DNA of 64,000 nucleotides from Hymenobacter terrenus (GTDB lineage Bacteria > Bacteroidota > Bacteroidia > Cytophagales > Hymenobacteraceae), in the NCBI RefSeq assembly GCF_000972495.1, contig NZ_LATM01000002.1, positions 124,001 to 188,000 of the forward strand. Reading direction: 5' to 3'. The notes under the pieces are model-generated. The model worked only from the letters and a program-made list of their open reading frames with translations, was not told the origin of the DNA and searched no databases. Every line of letters begins with the position of its first letter. Position 1 is the first letter of the stretch. Made by a program: the position numbers and the translations under genes. This document shows, piece by piece, positions 17,175 through 25,534 of the stretch.

Positions 17175-18516
17175 TCGGCTGGAATTTGGCGTGGTGCTGC
17201 GGCTGCTCGTCCTGCTGGGGCTGCTGTTGGCGGCCGAGCGGGCCTTCGAGCACGGCACCTACGGGCTGCTGAGCTTGGCGGTGCTGCTGCTCGGGCTGGC
17301 GGTGTGGGAGCTGGGCCGGCACGTCACGCGCGGCACCCGGGCCCTGGCCGATTTCCTGCTAGCCGTGCAGTACCGCGACTTTTCGCAGCACTACAACGAG
17401 GCCCACCCCAACCGGGCGCTGCGGCCGTTGCACGTGGCGTTCAACCAACTCAGTGCCACTTTTCGGCAATTGGGAGCTGAGCGGGAAGCGCAATTCGTGT
17501 ACCTGCAAACGGTGCTGCAACTTATTGACACGGGCATTATTTCCTACGATGCTGCTGGGCAAGTCGAATCCATCAACGAGTCATTTAAGCGGACGCTGGG
17601 GCTGCCCTATTTGAAAAGCATGACCACGCTGCAAAAACGCCTCCCGGTGCTCTACGAGGCCATCAGCCAGTTGCAGCCCGGTACTTCCACAGTGGTGAAG
17701 CTAACCGTAAGTCGCAAAAACATGCAACTGCTGCTCTCAGCCACCACCTTTCGGCTGCAAGGTCGCGCGTTCACGTTGGTAGCCTTTAAAAACGTGAGCC
17801 ACACGCTGGACGAAACCGAAACCGAGGCCTGGCAGAAATTGCTGCGCGTGATGACTCACGAAATTATGAACTCAGTGGCGCCCATCGCCTCGCTGGCCGA
17901 TACGCTGCGCCGCGACTTACATCGGGAGCTCGAGCAGGTCGCGGCGCTATCCCCGCCCGCCCACAGTTTGCTCGCCGACGTGGCCGAGGGCATCGGCATC
18001 ATCCAGCACCGCAGCGAGGGCCTGCTCCGCTTTGCGCAGGTATACCGCGACTTTAGTACCATCAGCGCCCCGGTGCTCACCACCGTGTACGTGCAGGAAC
18101 TTTTCAATAGCATCCGCGGCCTAATGACCGCACAGCTGGCCGAAGCCGGAATCGAACTGCAAACTTTGGTGGAGCCTCTCAGCTTATGCCTGCAAGCCGA
18201 TTGTCGCTTGATGGAGCAGGTGCTCATCAACTTGGTCCTCAACGCCGCCTACGCCGTGCGCCTGAGTGCGCAGCCCCGCATTGAGCTGCGGGCCTACCAG
18301 CCGGAAACGGGAGGTGTGGTAATTGAAGTAATTGACAACGGCAACGGCATCCCCGCCGACGTGCTGGACAGCATCTTTATTCCCTTTTTCACCACCCGAA
18401 AAGGTGGCACCGGCATTGGCCTGAGTTTGGCCAAGCAGATAATGCACTTGCATCAGGGCAGCATCAGGGTGGAATCAGCGGATGAGGAGGGGACGATTTT
18501 TCGGTTGGAGTTCTAA
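17164..18516 (+). CDS. Sensor histidine kinase of the NtrY-like class
   Basis: A 450-residue membrane kinase, partner of the preceding regulator. Two N-terminal membrane helices (VVLRLLVLLGLLLA and LLSLAVLLLGLAVWEL) are followed by a linker, a PAS domain (about 120-215), and a kinase core with the H box MTHEIMNSVAP, His232. ATP-binding boxes are intact: N box LINLVLNAAYAV, G1 IDNGNGIP, F box FIPFFTTRKGG and G2 GTGIGLSLAKQI. The predicted input is short and membrane-proximal, so it may sense an envelope state rather than an extracellular ligand. Start ATG 17164 overlaps the regulator's stop. Confidence 0.92.
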   Translation: MTFSRLEFGVVLRLLVLLGLLLAAERAFEHGTYGLLSLAVLLLGLAVWELGRHVTRGTRALADFLLAVQYRDFSQHYNEAHPNRALRPLHVAFNQLSATFRQLGAEREAQFVYLQTVLQLIDTGIISYDAAGQVESINESFKRTLGLPYLKSMTTLQKRLPVLYEAISQLQPGTSTVVKLTVSRKNMQLLLSATTFRLQGRAFTLVAFKNVSHTLDETETEAWQKLLRVMTHEIMNSVAPIASLADTLRRDLHRELEQVAALSPPAHSLLADVAEGIGIIQHRSEGLLRFAQVYRDFSTISAPVLTTVYVQELFNSIRGLMTAQLAEAGIELQTLVEPLSLCLQADCRLMEQVLINLVLNAAYAVRLSAQPRIELRAYQPETGGVVIEVIDNGNGIPADVLDSIFIPFFTTRKGGTGIGLSLAKQIMHLHQGSIRVESADEEGTIFRLEF

Positions 18517-18729
18517 TCCCAGTTGTACCTCGTCATTCGCGTCATTCAGGCAGGATTTTGTTTGATGCCGAGGTGTAAACAATTTGATGACAGGTGGTTG
18601 CCTCTCATAGTCGTTGTTTGGTAGCTGACCCCAAGCGGGAGTGTAGTAACATGCCTGGCAAGTTTGGGGTAAACCTCGGAGCTCACAAGCTATTGGGGTA
18701 GTCACTCGTACGGCCCGGCTCCTTTCATT

Positions 18730-20334
18730 ATGCGTCTAATTGGTATGCTGGGCGGCATTTTGCTCCCATTGTTTTTACGCTCTGCCGCTGCTCAAACGGT
18801 CATCGGGCCGCGGGGCGAAGTCTTTGCCAGGCGCGTGGTAGCCCGGCAGCTCAGCGACCCTTGGGCAGTGACTTACGGGCCGGATAACTACTTGTGGGTG
18901 ACGGAGGCCAAAGGCTACCGGGTCAGCCGCCTCAGCCCCGCCACGGGAGTGAAAGCGGTGGTGTTGGACCTCAGCCAGGAACGGAAGTTTCCGCGCTACG
19001 ACAAGACACCCGACCAAGTGGACGGTGGCAAGCCCTGGCCGCAGGGCGGCCTGATGGGGCTGGCCTTGCACCCGCAGCTTTTGCATGGTAAGTCCTACGT
19101 CTATCTAGCTTACATCTACCGCTTTGCTGGCGTCGGGCAGCCGGGCAAAGGTGGGACTGTGAACTACGGCGGCAACTTCTTCACGACGCGCCTGGTGCGC
19201 TACGAATATCAGCCACAGACGCAACGCCTCACGAATCCGGTCACGCTGTGCGACACCATTCCCGGAAGCAGCGACCACAATGGGGGCCGCCTGCTCATTG
19301 CGCCCGTCGGGGAGCAGGACTACCTTTTTTACAGTGTTGGTGACTTGGGGGCCGGCCAGTTTGATAATGCTGGTCGGCCCAACCACGCGCAGGCTCCGAC
19401 CCGGTACGAGGGCAAAATCCTCCGCTTCAACCTGGAGCCTGATGCCGATGCCCGTCCCGCCGACCAGTGGCTGCCCAACGATAATCCATTTGCCACGAGC
19501 GGCCGCCAAAGTGCCGTATGGAGCTACGGCCACCGCAATCCACAAGGCTTGGCCTACGCTGTAGTGGGGGCCGCTGGCCACTTGTACGAGACCGAGCACG
19601 GGCCGTATTCCGACGATGAAATCAACGTGCTGGAGCGGGGTCAGAACTACGGTCACCCGTTGGTAATTGGCTACAACGATAACAATTACAACGGCTTGGC
19701 GGCGGGCGCAACCGACCACGCCAGTCTGCCCGGCCGCTGGCACTCAACCTACCCATTCATTGAAAGCGAGGCTGCCAATGCCGCGGCCATCGGGCCGCTG
19801 TATCGGGACCCCATCAAAACCCTGTATCCCAATTCCAAGCGCCTTTTGGCCAATGTTTTCGCCCAAGTTGCCAGCCCTGGTTCCGAAGAGCCCGAGTGGC
19901 CCTCGGAGGCCCCCAGCAGTCTGGCCGTTTACACCTCTGCAGCCATCCCGCACTGGCGAAATTCCCTGCTGATACCCACGCTCAAACACGGCAAGCTCAT
20001 CCGCCTCCAGTTGAACGCGGCCGGCACGGGCATCACGGGGGATACACTCACCTATTTTAAAGCCCCCGTTCGCTACCGCGACCTGGCGCTTGCGCCCGAT
20101 GGCAGGCACCTGTATCTGGCTACGGATAGCGCCTCCGTCACCTCGGGTCCGTCGAAGGAAGACCCAAAGGGTACCAGCTGCAAGGGCTGCATTATTGAAT
20201 TTACCTACCAGCGCGGGGGCTCGTCAGGCAGTTCTGTTGGCCGGGCTCCAGCGGCGGGGCGTAAATCGACTCGTACTACTCCCGCGGTGCGTCGACGTGA
20301 GGGAGCGCGGGTACGCCAGCCAAAAAGTAAGTAA
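18730..20334 (+). CDS. PQQ-dependent aldose sugar dehydrogenase (GSDH family)
   Basis: A 534-residue periplasmic protein of the soluble glucose dehydrogenase family, which oxidises aldoses to lactones with PQQ. A signal peptide spans residues 1-21. The six-bladed propeller signatures are visible: DPWAVTYGPDNYLWVTE, QGGLMGLALHP, SSDHNGGRLL, WSYGHRNPQGLAY and ETEHGPYSDDEINVLERGQN, holding the expected active-site His, Arg and calcium ligands. A CKGC pair precedes a basic, Ser/Arg-rich tail of about 40 residues. No PQQ synthesis genes are in the window, so cofactor supply is unknown. It stands alone between the two-component genes and the ethanolamine cluster. Confidence 0.85.
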   Translation: MRLIGMLGGILLPLFLRSAAAQTVIGPRGEVFARRVVARQLSDPWAVTYGPDNYLWVTEAKGYRVSRLSPATGVKAVVLDLSQERKFPRYDKTPDQVDGGKPWPQGGLMGLALHPQLLHGKSYVYLAYIYRFAGVGQPGKGGTVNYGGNFFTTRLVRYEYQPQTQRLTNPVTLCDTIPGSSDHNGGRLLIAPVGEQDYLFYSVGDLGAGQFDNAGRPNHAQAPTRYEGKILRFNLEPDADARPADQWLPNDNPFATSGRQSAVWSYGHRNPQGLAYAVVGAAGHLYETEHGPYSDDEINVLERGQNYGHPLVIGYNDNNYNGLAAGATDHASLPGRWHSTYPFIESEAANAAAIGPLYRDPIKTLYPNSKRLLANVFAQVASPGSEEPEWPSEAPSSLAVYTSAAIPHWRNSLLIPTLKHGKLIRLQLNAAGTGITGDTLTYFKAPVRYRDLALAPDGRHLYLATDSASVTSGPSKEDPKGTSCKGCIIEFTYQRGGSSGSSVGRAPAAGRKSTRTTPAVRRREGARVRQPKSK

Positions 20335-20421
20335 GGCCGTAGCTGGCCCTCGCTAGTCCGGCTGAAAATGTTTGAAATGAATTAGATAGGCTTTCTCTAC
20401 GAAGGTGCTATAGTCACCGCC

Positions 20422-21195
20422 TCACGCCGAAAGCAAATCGGACTGGTCTTTCAGGCCGACTCCGGAAAGCTGCCGCCGTAGGGCTTCTTGCAGCAGAAAA
20501 AACAGCTTAGCGGCCGCTGCCGGGTATGCCAGCCCTTCCGGCCGGATGTTGGAAACGCAGTTGCGCGCCTCATCGGTGAGGCCGGGCCGAGGGCCGTAGG
20601 TGAAGTAGGCGCCCAAGCTATTGGGTGAGCTAAGGCCCGGCCGCTCGCCAATCAGCAACAGGACGAGCCGGGCCCGGAGCAGCTGGCCAATCTCGTCGCC
20701 GAGGGCCACCCGGGCCTGTTCGGCCAGCACCAGTGGACCCAGGCGAAAGCCAGCCAGCTGCAACTGCGGCAGCAGCAGGCGCAGTAGCGGCCCAGCGTGC
20801 TCGTTGATGGCCGTGGCCGACAACCCATCGGCCAGAATGATGATAATATCGGATTCTTCACCAACGTGTTCGGCCAGCAGCGCCTTGGATTCATCAGCCA
20901 GTTGCCGGCCCCAATCGGGGCGCTGGAGGTATTCTTGGCGATTTTGGGCCCGGCTGCGCACCTGGCACACGGGCAGTTGTAGGGTGGCCAGGTCGCCCAG
21001 CAGCTGCTCCGTTGCCAGGGTCGAGTACACGGCATCGCGGGCGTGAGCATGGGCCAGCTTAAGCGCTAGTGACTCCCGCAGCGGTACGCTGATGCCGGTG
21101 CGACCCAGCGCGATGCGTGCGGCAGTGAAGGCTTTGAGCGAAGCCCAAGGGTCGGGGGCGCCAGTGGAGGAGTCGGGCAGGTTGGTCATGGGCAT
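20422..21195 (-). CDS. eutC: Ethanolamine ammonia-lyase small subunit
   Basis: A 257-residue subunit of the adenosylcobalamin-dependent ammonia-lyase that turns ethanolamine into acetaldehyde and ammonia. The EutC core is clear: DPWASLKAFTAARIALGRTG near residues 15-34, then LAHAHARDAVYSTL, EESDIIIILADGLSATAI and LIGERPGLSSPNSLGAYFTY, and a C-terminal RNCVSNIRPEGLAYPAAA. It is the last gene of the minus-strand set permease-eutB-MarR/GNAT-eutC, 149 bp after the regulator. The start may be ATG 21195 or 21189. Somewhat shorter at the N terminus than the enterobacterial protein. Confidence 0.93.
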   Translation of the reverse strand: MPMTNLPDSSTGAPDPWASLKAFTAARIALGRTGISVPLRESLALKLAHAHARDAVYSTLATEQLLGDLATLQLPVCQVRSRAQNRQEYLQRPDWGRQLADESKALLAEHVGEESDIIIILADGLSATAINEHAGPLLRLLLPQLQLAGFRLGPLVLAEQARVALGDEIGQLLRARLVLLLIGERPGLSSPNSLGAYFTYGPRPGLTDEARNCVSNIRPEGLAYPAAAAKLFFLLQEALRRQLSGVGLKDQSDLLSA

Positions 21196-21344
21196 TCGCG
21201 AGCTTGCTGAGTGATTTTTGCTGGAAACCTTGAGCCAAATACACGGATTATATAGGGTAAGCCCAATCAGCCTCCGACTCGGGTTTCAAGTATGATAGGT
21301 TTCTACATGACGGAGGTTGTTGTCTGCTACGTAGCTGCTGGGGC

Positions 21345-22292
21345 TCACAGAAGTAATTCCAACTGTACGTCGGCCCGGACGTAGGGCGAGGGGACGGGCT
21401 GCGCCAGTGAGCGGAACCCTAGTTTGTGGTACAGGCCAAGGGCCGCCTTTAGCACCGAGTTGCTTTCCAGATAGACCCGCTGGCCGCCCAGGTCGCGCAC
21501 GCGCTGCACGGCGGCCTGGCCCAGCAGGTAACCGATATTTTTCCCCTGGTGTGCTGGTGAGACAGCCATCTTAGCCAGCTCATAGCCACCATCGGCCATT
21601 TTTATGAGGGCGCAGGTGCCCACTAATTCCTGGGCCACTTCAGCGAGCAGGATGCAGCCGCCGGGTGCTAGAATATATTCCAGGGGCTTGTCGAGAGCTT
21701 TTAAGTCGGATGGTTCGAGCGTGAAGTAACGGGTTATCCATTCCACGTTCAACTGCCGGAATGCGGGCTGGTCTTCGGGCCGGAAGTCGCGAATGCGGAC
21801 AGGTGCCGCTTCGCGCTGCTGCCGGGCCATGGTTACCCGACTCCGAAGGCTCTGCTGCCGCAGCTGATGCTCGAACTCCTCCAGCGCCAGCCACAGATTG
21901 GAGTCGATGTCGGCCAGCAGGGTCTGCATGCTTTGGCGCACGTCTTCGGTCTGCATTCGCAGCTGGGGCAGCACCTCTTGGCCCCGCGGCGTGAGGGTCA
22001 TCAGGCGCCGCCGCTGGTCCTGCGGGTCGGTCGTCATCGTAAGCAGCCCGTGCCGGATTAACTCTTTGACAATCTGACTGACGGAAGCATGCGTATGGCC
22101 AATTTGTTCGGCGATTTCGTTGCTGGAGATATTTGGGCGGTTGGCAACCAGGTAAAATACCGGGAACCACCGGGGTTGAAAATCCAGGCCATATTGGCCA
22201 TAGATAGCCACGGCTTCGCCGGTCAATTGTTCGCTCAAACGGCGCAGGCGGCTCCCTAAAGCGGCGGGACCCAGTTGTTGCAAAAAGTCCAT
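21345..22292 (-). CDS. MarR-type regulator fused to a GNAT acetyltransferase
   Basis: A 315-residue fusion. Residues about 1-150 are a winged-helix MarR domain (ISSNEIAEQIGHTHASVSQI as recognition region, then DPQDQRRRLMTLTPRG as the wing). Residues about 165-315 are a GNAT domain (VRIRDFRPEDQ, AKMAVSPAHQGKNIGYLLGQ as the acetyl-CoA loop, YLESNSVLKAALGLYHKLGF). Such fusions are known in several bacteria, but the acetyl acceptor is usually unknown. It lies inside the ethanolamine set, between eutB and eutC. Start ATG 22292 (MDFLQQLG) is preferred to an upstream in-frame start that would cross the operator-like palindrome at 22303. It likely controls itself and perhaps eutC. Confidence 0.88.
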   Translation of the reverse strand: MDFLQQLGPAALGSRLRRLSEQLTGEAVAIYGQYGLDFQPRWFPVFYLVANRPNISSNEIAEQIGHTHASVSQIVKELIRHGLLTMTTDPQDQRRRLMTLTPRGQEVLPQLRMQTEDVRQSMQTLLADIDSNLWLALEEFEHQLRQQSLRSRVTMARQQREAAPVRIRDFRPEDQPAFRQLNVEWITRYFTLEPSDLKALDKPLEYILAPGGCILLAEVAQELVGTCALIKMADGGYELAKMAVSPAHQGKNIGYLLGQAAVQRVRDLGGQRVYLESNSVLKAALGLYHKLGFRSLAQPVPSPYVRADVQLELLL

Positions 22293-22302
22293 CTTGAATT
22301 TA

Positions 22303-22316
22303 TGTAAGCACTTACA
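22303..22316. promoter_or_regulatory. Operator-like palindrome before the MarR-GNAT gene
   Basis: TGTAAG-CA-CTTACA, a perfect 6+6 palindrome 11 to 24 bases upstream of the MarR-GNAT start. Position fits autoregulation, by blocking transcription start or the leader. Confidence 0.5.
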
Positions 22317-22424
22317 CAAAAATAATGACGGAAATGGAAACACCAAATGCTTTACTTGAATAGGGATTCTATTTTTATCGAAGCCGTATGGGGACTTGCC
22401 GGAAGGCTCTAATCCACTCCGGTC

Positions 22425-23813
22425 TTACCCCAGCTTGTGCAGCCACTTCCCCAATAGTTGCGACGCGGCCGCGCCGGCCAGCAACTGTCCCTGCGCGTCG
22501 AAAATGCCCTGCTGATGCAGCCAGGCTGCAAATTCGGGTGCCGGGCGCAGGCCCAATACCTGCCGCACATACAGCGCATCGTGGAAGGAGGTGGACTGGT
22601 AATTGAGCATGATGTCGTCGGCTCCGGGTACACCCATAATGAAGTTGCAGCCGGCCACACCCAGCACAGTGAGCAAGGTATCCATATCGTCCTGGTCGGC
22701 TTCGGCGTGGTTGGTGTAGCACACATCCATACCCATGGGCAGGCCCAGGAGCTTGCCGCAGAAATGGTCTTCCAGGGCCGCCCGGATAATTTGCTTGCCG
22801 TCGTAGAGGTATTCGGGGCCAATAAATCCGACCACCGAATTCACCAGCAGGGGCTTGAACTGCCGCGCCACGGCGTAGGCACGGGCCTCGCAGGTTTGCT
22901 GGTCGAGGCCATGATGAGCATTGGCCGATAAAGCACTGCCCTGGCCGGTTTCGAAATACATATTGTTCTGGCCCACGGTGCCCCGCCGCAGCGCGCTCGT
23001 GGCCTCCCAGGCTTCCTGCAACAAGGCCAGACTGATGCCAAAGCTGGTATTGGTAGCCTCGGTGCCGCCGATGGATTGAAAGGTGAGGTCTACGGGCGCG
23101 CCCCGCTCAATGAGCTCCAGCGTAGTCGTGACGTGGCAGAGCACGCAGGACTGCGTTGGGATGGCGTATTGCTCGCGCACTGCGTCCAGCATTTGCAGCA
23201 GCTGGTGCACCGCCTGCGGGTTGTCGGTGGCCGGGTTGATACCAATGACGGCATCGCCGCTACCATAGAGCAGGCCGTCGACGAGGCTGGCGGCGATGCC
23301 GCGCAGGTCGTCGGTGGGATGGTTGGGTTGCAAGCGGGTGGCCAGGTGCCCGCGTAGCCCCAGCGTATTGCGGAAGCGGGTGATAACCTCGCAGCGGCGC
23401 GCTACGGCAATCAATTCCTGGTTGCGCATCAGCTTCGACACGGCGGCGGCCATTTCGGGCGTCAGGCTGGGCGCTACGGCTTGCAGCATTGCCGTATCAG
23501 CGGCGTCGGAGAGGAGCCAGTCGCGCAACTGCCCAACGGTGAAATGGCCGATGTGAGTGAAGGCCGCCGCATCGTGGGTATCCAGAATCAGGCGGGTTAC
23601 TTCGTCCTGCTCGTAGGGAATGAGCGCCTCGTTGAGGAAGTCGCGCAGGGGCACATCGGCCAGGGCCAGTTGGGCGGCCACCCGCTCTTCGTAGGTAGTG
23701 GCGGCTACACCGGCCAGCACGTCGCCGGAGCGCAGGGGTGAGGCCCGCGCCAGTAGCGTTTTCAGGTCGGCAAACGTGTACGTCTGGTGGCGGATGACGT
23801 GGCGGTAGGGCAT
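22425..23813 (-). CDS. eutB: Ethanolamine ammonia-lyase large subunit
   Basis: A 462-residue catalytic subunit with the (beta/alpha)8 barrel that binds ethanolamine and adenosylcobalamin. Family blocks include TYTFADLKTLLARASPLRSGD at the N terminus, DDLRGIAASLVDGLLYGSGDAVIGINPA, the substrate region NNMYFETGQGSALSA and the C-terminal LLTVLGVAGCNFIMGVPGADDIMLNYQSTSFHD. Length matches the family. It lies 100 bp downstream of the permease gene; that gap contains half of a palindromic repeat. Neither the reactivase EutA nor shell proteins are near, so acetaldehyde would be handled by enzymes encoded elsewhere. Confidence 0.95.
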   Translation of the reverse strand: MPYRHVIRHQTYTFADLKTLLARASPLRSGDVLAGVAATTYEERVAAQLALADVPLRDFLNEALIPYEQDEVTRLILDTHDAAAFTHIGHFTVGQLRDWLLSDAADTAMLQAVAPSLTPEMAAAVSKLMRNQELIAVARRCEVITRFRNTLGLRGHLATRLQPNHPTDDLRGIAASLVDGLLYGSGDAVIGINPATDNPQAVHQLLQMLDAVREQYAIPTQSCVLCHVTTTLELIERGAPVDLTFQSIGGTEATNTSFGISLALLQEAWEATSALRRGTVGQNNMYFETGQGSALSANAHHGLDQQTCEARAYAVARQFKPLLVNSVVGFIGPEYLYDGKQIIRAALEDHFCGKLLGLPMGMDVCYTNHAEADQDDMDTLLTVLGVAGCNFIMGVPGADDIMLNYQSTSFHDALYVRQVLGLRPAPEFAAWLHQQGIFDAQGQLLAGAAASQLLGKWLHKLG

Positions 23814-23836
23814 AATGGTATTGCTTCGGACGGAGG

Positions 23837-23975
23837 AACCTCACCTCTAGCCCCCTCTCCAAAAATGCGGGGGAACTAGTTTTAAATCTAAAAAACATCT
23901 AAAGCCTAGCTCGTTATGGATGGATGCCAGAGCTGGCTTCTCCTCTTTTTGGAGAGGGGGCTAGGGGGTGAGATT
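23837..23975. repeat. REP-like palindromic element, family 1, overlapping the permease gene end
   Basis: Arms of about 29 bases (left from 23837, right to 23975) share the core TAGCCCCCTCTCCAAAAA in inverted orientation. Left arm lies in the eutB-permease gap, right arm inside the 3' end of the permease gene. Same family as 13993-14130. Confidence 0.7.
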
Positions 23976-25263
23976 TTCCTGCGAGCAGCAAATACAAGCT
24001 TAGCAGCACCAGCATGCCCGCGAAAAAGAGTACGCTTAATAACAGATTGTAATACACCATGGCTCCCAGGCTCACGAGCGACAGCCCCAGCGCCACCAAG
24101 GGGACATACGGATAGCCCGGCACGGCAAACGGCCGCGCCAGCTCCGGCTCCTTGCGGCGCAGGACAAAGAGGCTGAGCAGACTCATGATGTACATAACCA
24201 CCGCCCCTAGCACCGACAGGATAATGACTTGGTCGGTAGTGCCGGTGCAAAGTGCCAGGCAGCCCACCGCGCCGCCCGCCACCAGGGCCCAGTGAGGCGT
24301 TTGGTGCCGATTTAATTTCGCCAGGAAGCCAGGCAGGTAGCCGCCCCGGGCCAGGGCAAACAGCTGCCGGGAGTAGCCGATGATGGTGCCATGAAACGAC
24401 GCGACCAGTCCGAATAAGCCAATACTGGCAAAAAAGCTGGTCCAGCGACTGTCTTTGCCGAGCACTACGCTCAGGGCTTCGGGTAGAGGATAGTCGAGGT
24501 GGCTGAGCTGCCGCCAGTCGCCCACGCCGCCGGTGAGCACCATCACACCCAGGGCCAGCAGCACCAGCGTGAGCAGTCCGTAGCCGTAGCCTTTGGGAAT
24601 GGTCCGCCGTGGGTTCTCAACTTCTTCGGCCACCATGGCCACGCCCTCAATGGCCAGATAAAACCAGATGGCAAACGGCAGCGCGGCGAAAATGCCCGCC
24701 GCGCTCACCGGCACCGGGTGGGCCAGGAAGTTATCGACTTTGAAATGCGGCGCCACCAGACCCATAAACAGTAGCAGTTCTCCCACCGCCAGCACCGTGA
24801 CCACCAACGAGAAATTAGCCGATTCTTTGATGCCCAATAGATTGATGAGAGTGAAAAGGACGTAGCACCCCAGCGCCGTGTAGAGTACCGGCACGGCCGG
24901 CCACAGAAAATGCACGTAGCTGCCCAGCGCAAAGGCAATGGCCGGGGGCGCAAACAGAAACTCTACCAGCGTGGCATAGCCAGCCACGAACCCGCCCACT
25001 GGCCCCAATGCCCGGTAAGAGTAGGCGAAAGGCCCGCCCGCCTGCGGAATGGCCGTTGTCAGCTCTGTGAAGCTAAAAATGAACGTGACGTACAGCACCG
25101 TAATCAGGAGCGTGGCCATCAGAAAACCCACCGGCCCGGCCACGGCCCAGCCGTAGTTCCAGCCGAAGTATTCGCCCGAAATGACCAAGCCCACGGCAAT
25201 AGCCCACAGGTGTAGCGGCGTCAGCGCTTTTTTCAGGACGGGGGCGTTATCGGGCGGGGGCAT
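23914..25263 (-). CDS. eat: Ethanolamine permease (APC superfamily)
   Basis: A 449-residue inner-membrane amino acid/amine transporter that should import ethanolamine for EutBC. Twelve hydrophobic segments are visible; the first contains AVGLVISGEYFGWNYGW, a hallmark of the ethanolamine permease branch, followed by FTELTTAIPQAGGPFAYSYR. First gene of the ethanolamine set; ATG 25263 (MPPPDNAPVL) gives a normal short N terminus. The last about 20 residues (SHPLAPSPKRGEASSGIHP) are hydrophilic, unlike other permeases, and are encoded by one arm of a palindromic repeat, so the native C terminus has probably been replaced or extended. Confidence 0.9.
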   Translation of the reverse strand: MPPPDNAPVLKKALTPLHLWAIAVGLVISGEYFGWNYGWAVAGPVGFLMATLLITVLYVTFIFSFTELTTAIPQAGGPFAYSYRALGPVGGFVAGYATLVEFLFAPPAIAFALGSYVHFLWPAVPVLYTALGCYVLFTLINLLGIKESANFSLVVTVLAVGELLLFMGLVAPHFKVDNFLAHPVPVSAAGIFAALPFAIWFYLAIEGVAMVAEEVENPRRTIPKGYGYGLLTLVLLALGVMVLTGGVGDWRQLSHLDYPLPEALSVVLGKDSRWTSFFASIGLFGLVASFHGTIIGYSRQLFALARGGYLPGFLAKLNRHQTPHWALVAGGAVGCLALCTGTTDQVIILSVLGAVVMYIMSLLSLFVLRRKEPELARPFAVPGYPYVPLVALGLSLVSLGAMVYYNLLLSVLFFAGMLVLLSLYLLLAGKSHPLAPSPKRGEASSGIHP

Positions 25264-25279
25264 GGCAAAGCGGCAAGTC

Positions 25280-25313
25280 AGTATCTTTAGTCAGAGTATC
25301 TTTACCCAAGATA
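25280..25313. promoter_or_regulatory. Operator-like repeats upstream of the ethanolamine permease
   Basis: AGTATCTTTA occurs twice (25280-25289 and 25295-25304), and the second copy is part of an inverted repeat TATCTT-TACCC-AAGATA (25297-25313). The block sits 17 to 50 bases upstream of the permease start, a place suited to a transcription-factor site. The factor is unknown. Confidence 0.4.
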
Positions 25314-25474
25314 GGGGGGGAAAAAGCGCGGCCAAAAAATCAGGGGTTTCCGTAAGCTTCGGGAGCGGCCAGCCGGTCCGGAAACCGGTAGGAGCGAGTT
25401 TGCTTCATGGGGAAAGCAGGAGAATGAACGTGAGAGCGGACTCAACGGGCGACTTTTTTACCGGACGCGATAAA

Positions 25475-25504
25475 TTGAAGGCGCGGCGGGCTTCTTTACA
25501 TTTG
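25475..25504 (+). promoter_or_regulatory. Bacteroidota sigma-A promoter for the OmpA-family gene
   Basis: TTG (25475-25477), 19-base spacer, then TACATTTG (25497-25504): an exact fit to the TTG-N19-TAnnTTTG promoter of Bacteroidota. Start codon of the OmpA-family gene follows 30 bases later. Confidence 0.65.
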
Positions 25505-25534
25505 ATAGAATTATCCGATGTGCCCGAATATCTA

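Noticed and set aside
25264..25474. Cobalamin riboswitch upstream of the ethanolamine permease
   Set aside because: Would be expected for an AdoCbl-dependent pathway, but I find no B12-box-like sequence or the required stem arrangement on the minus strand.
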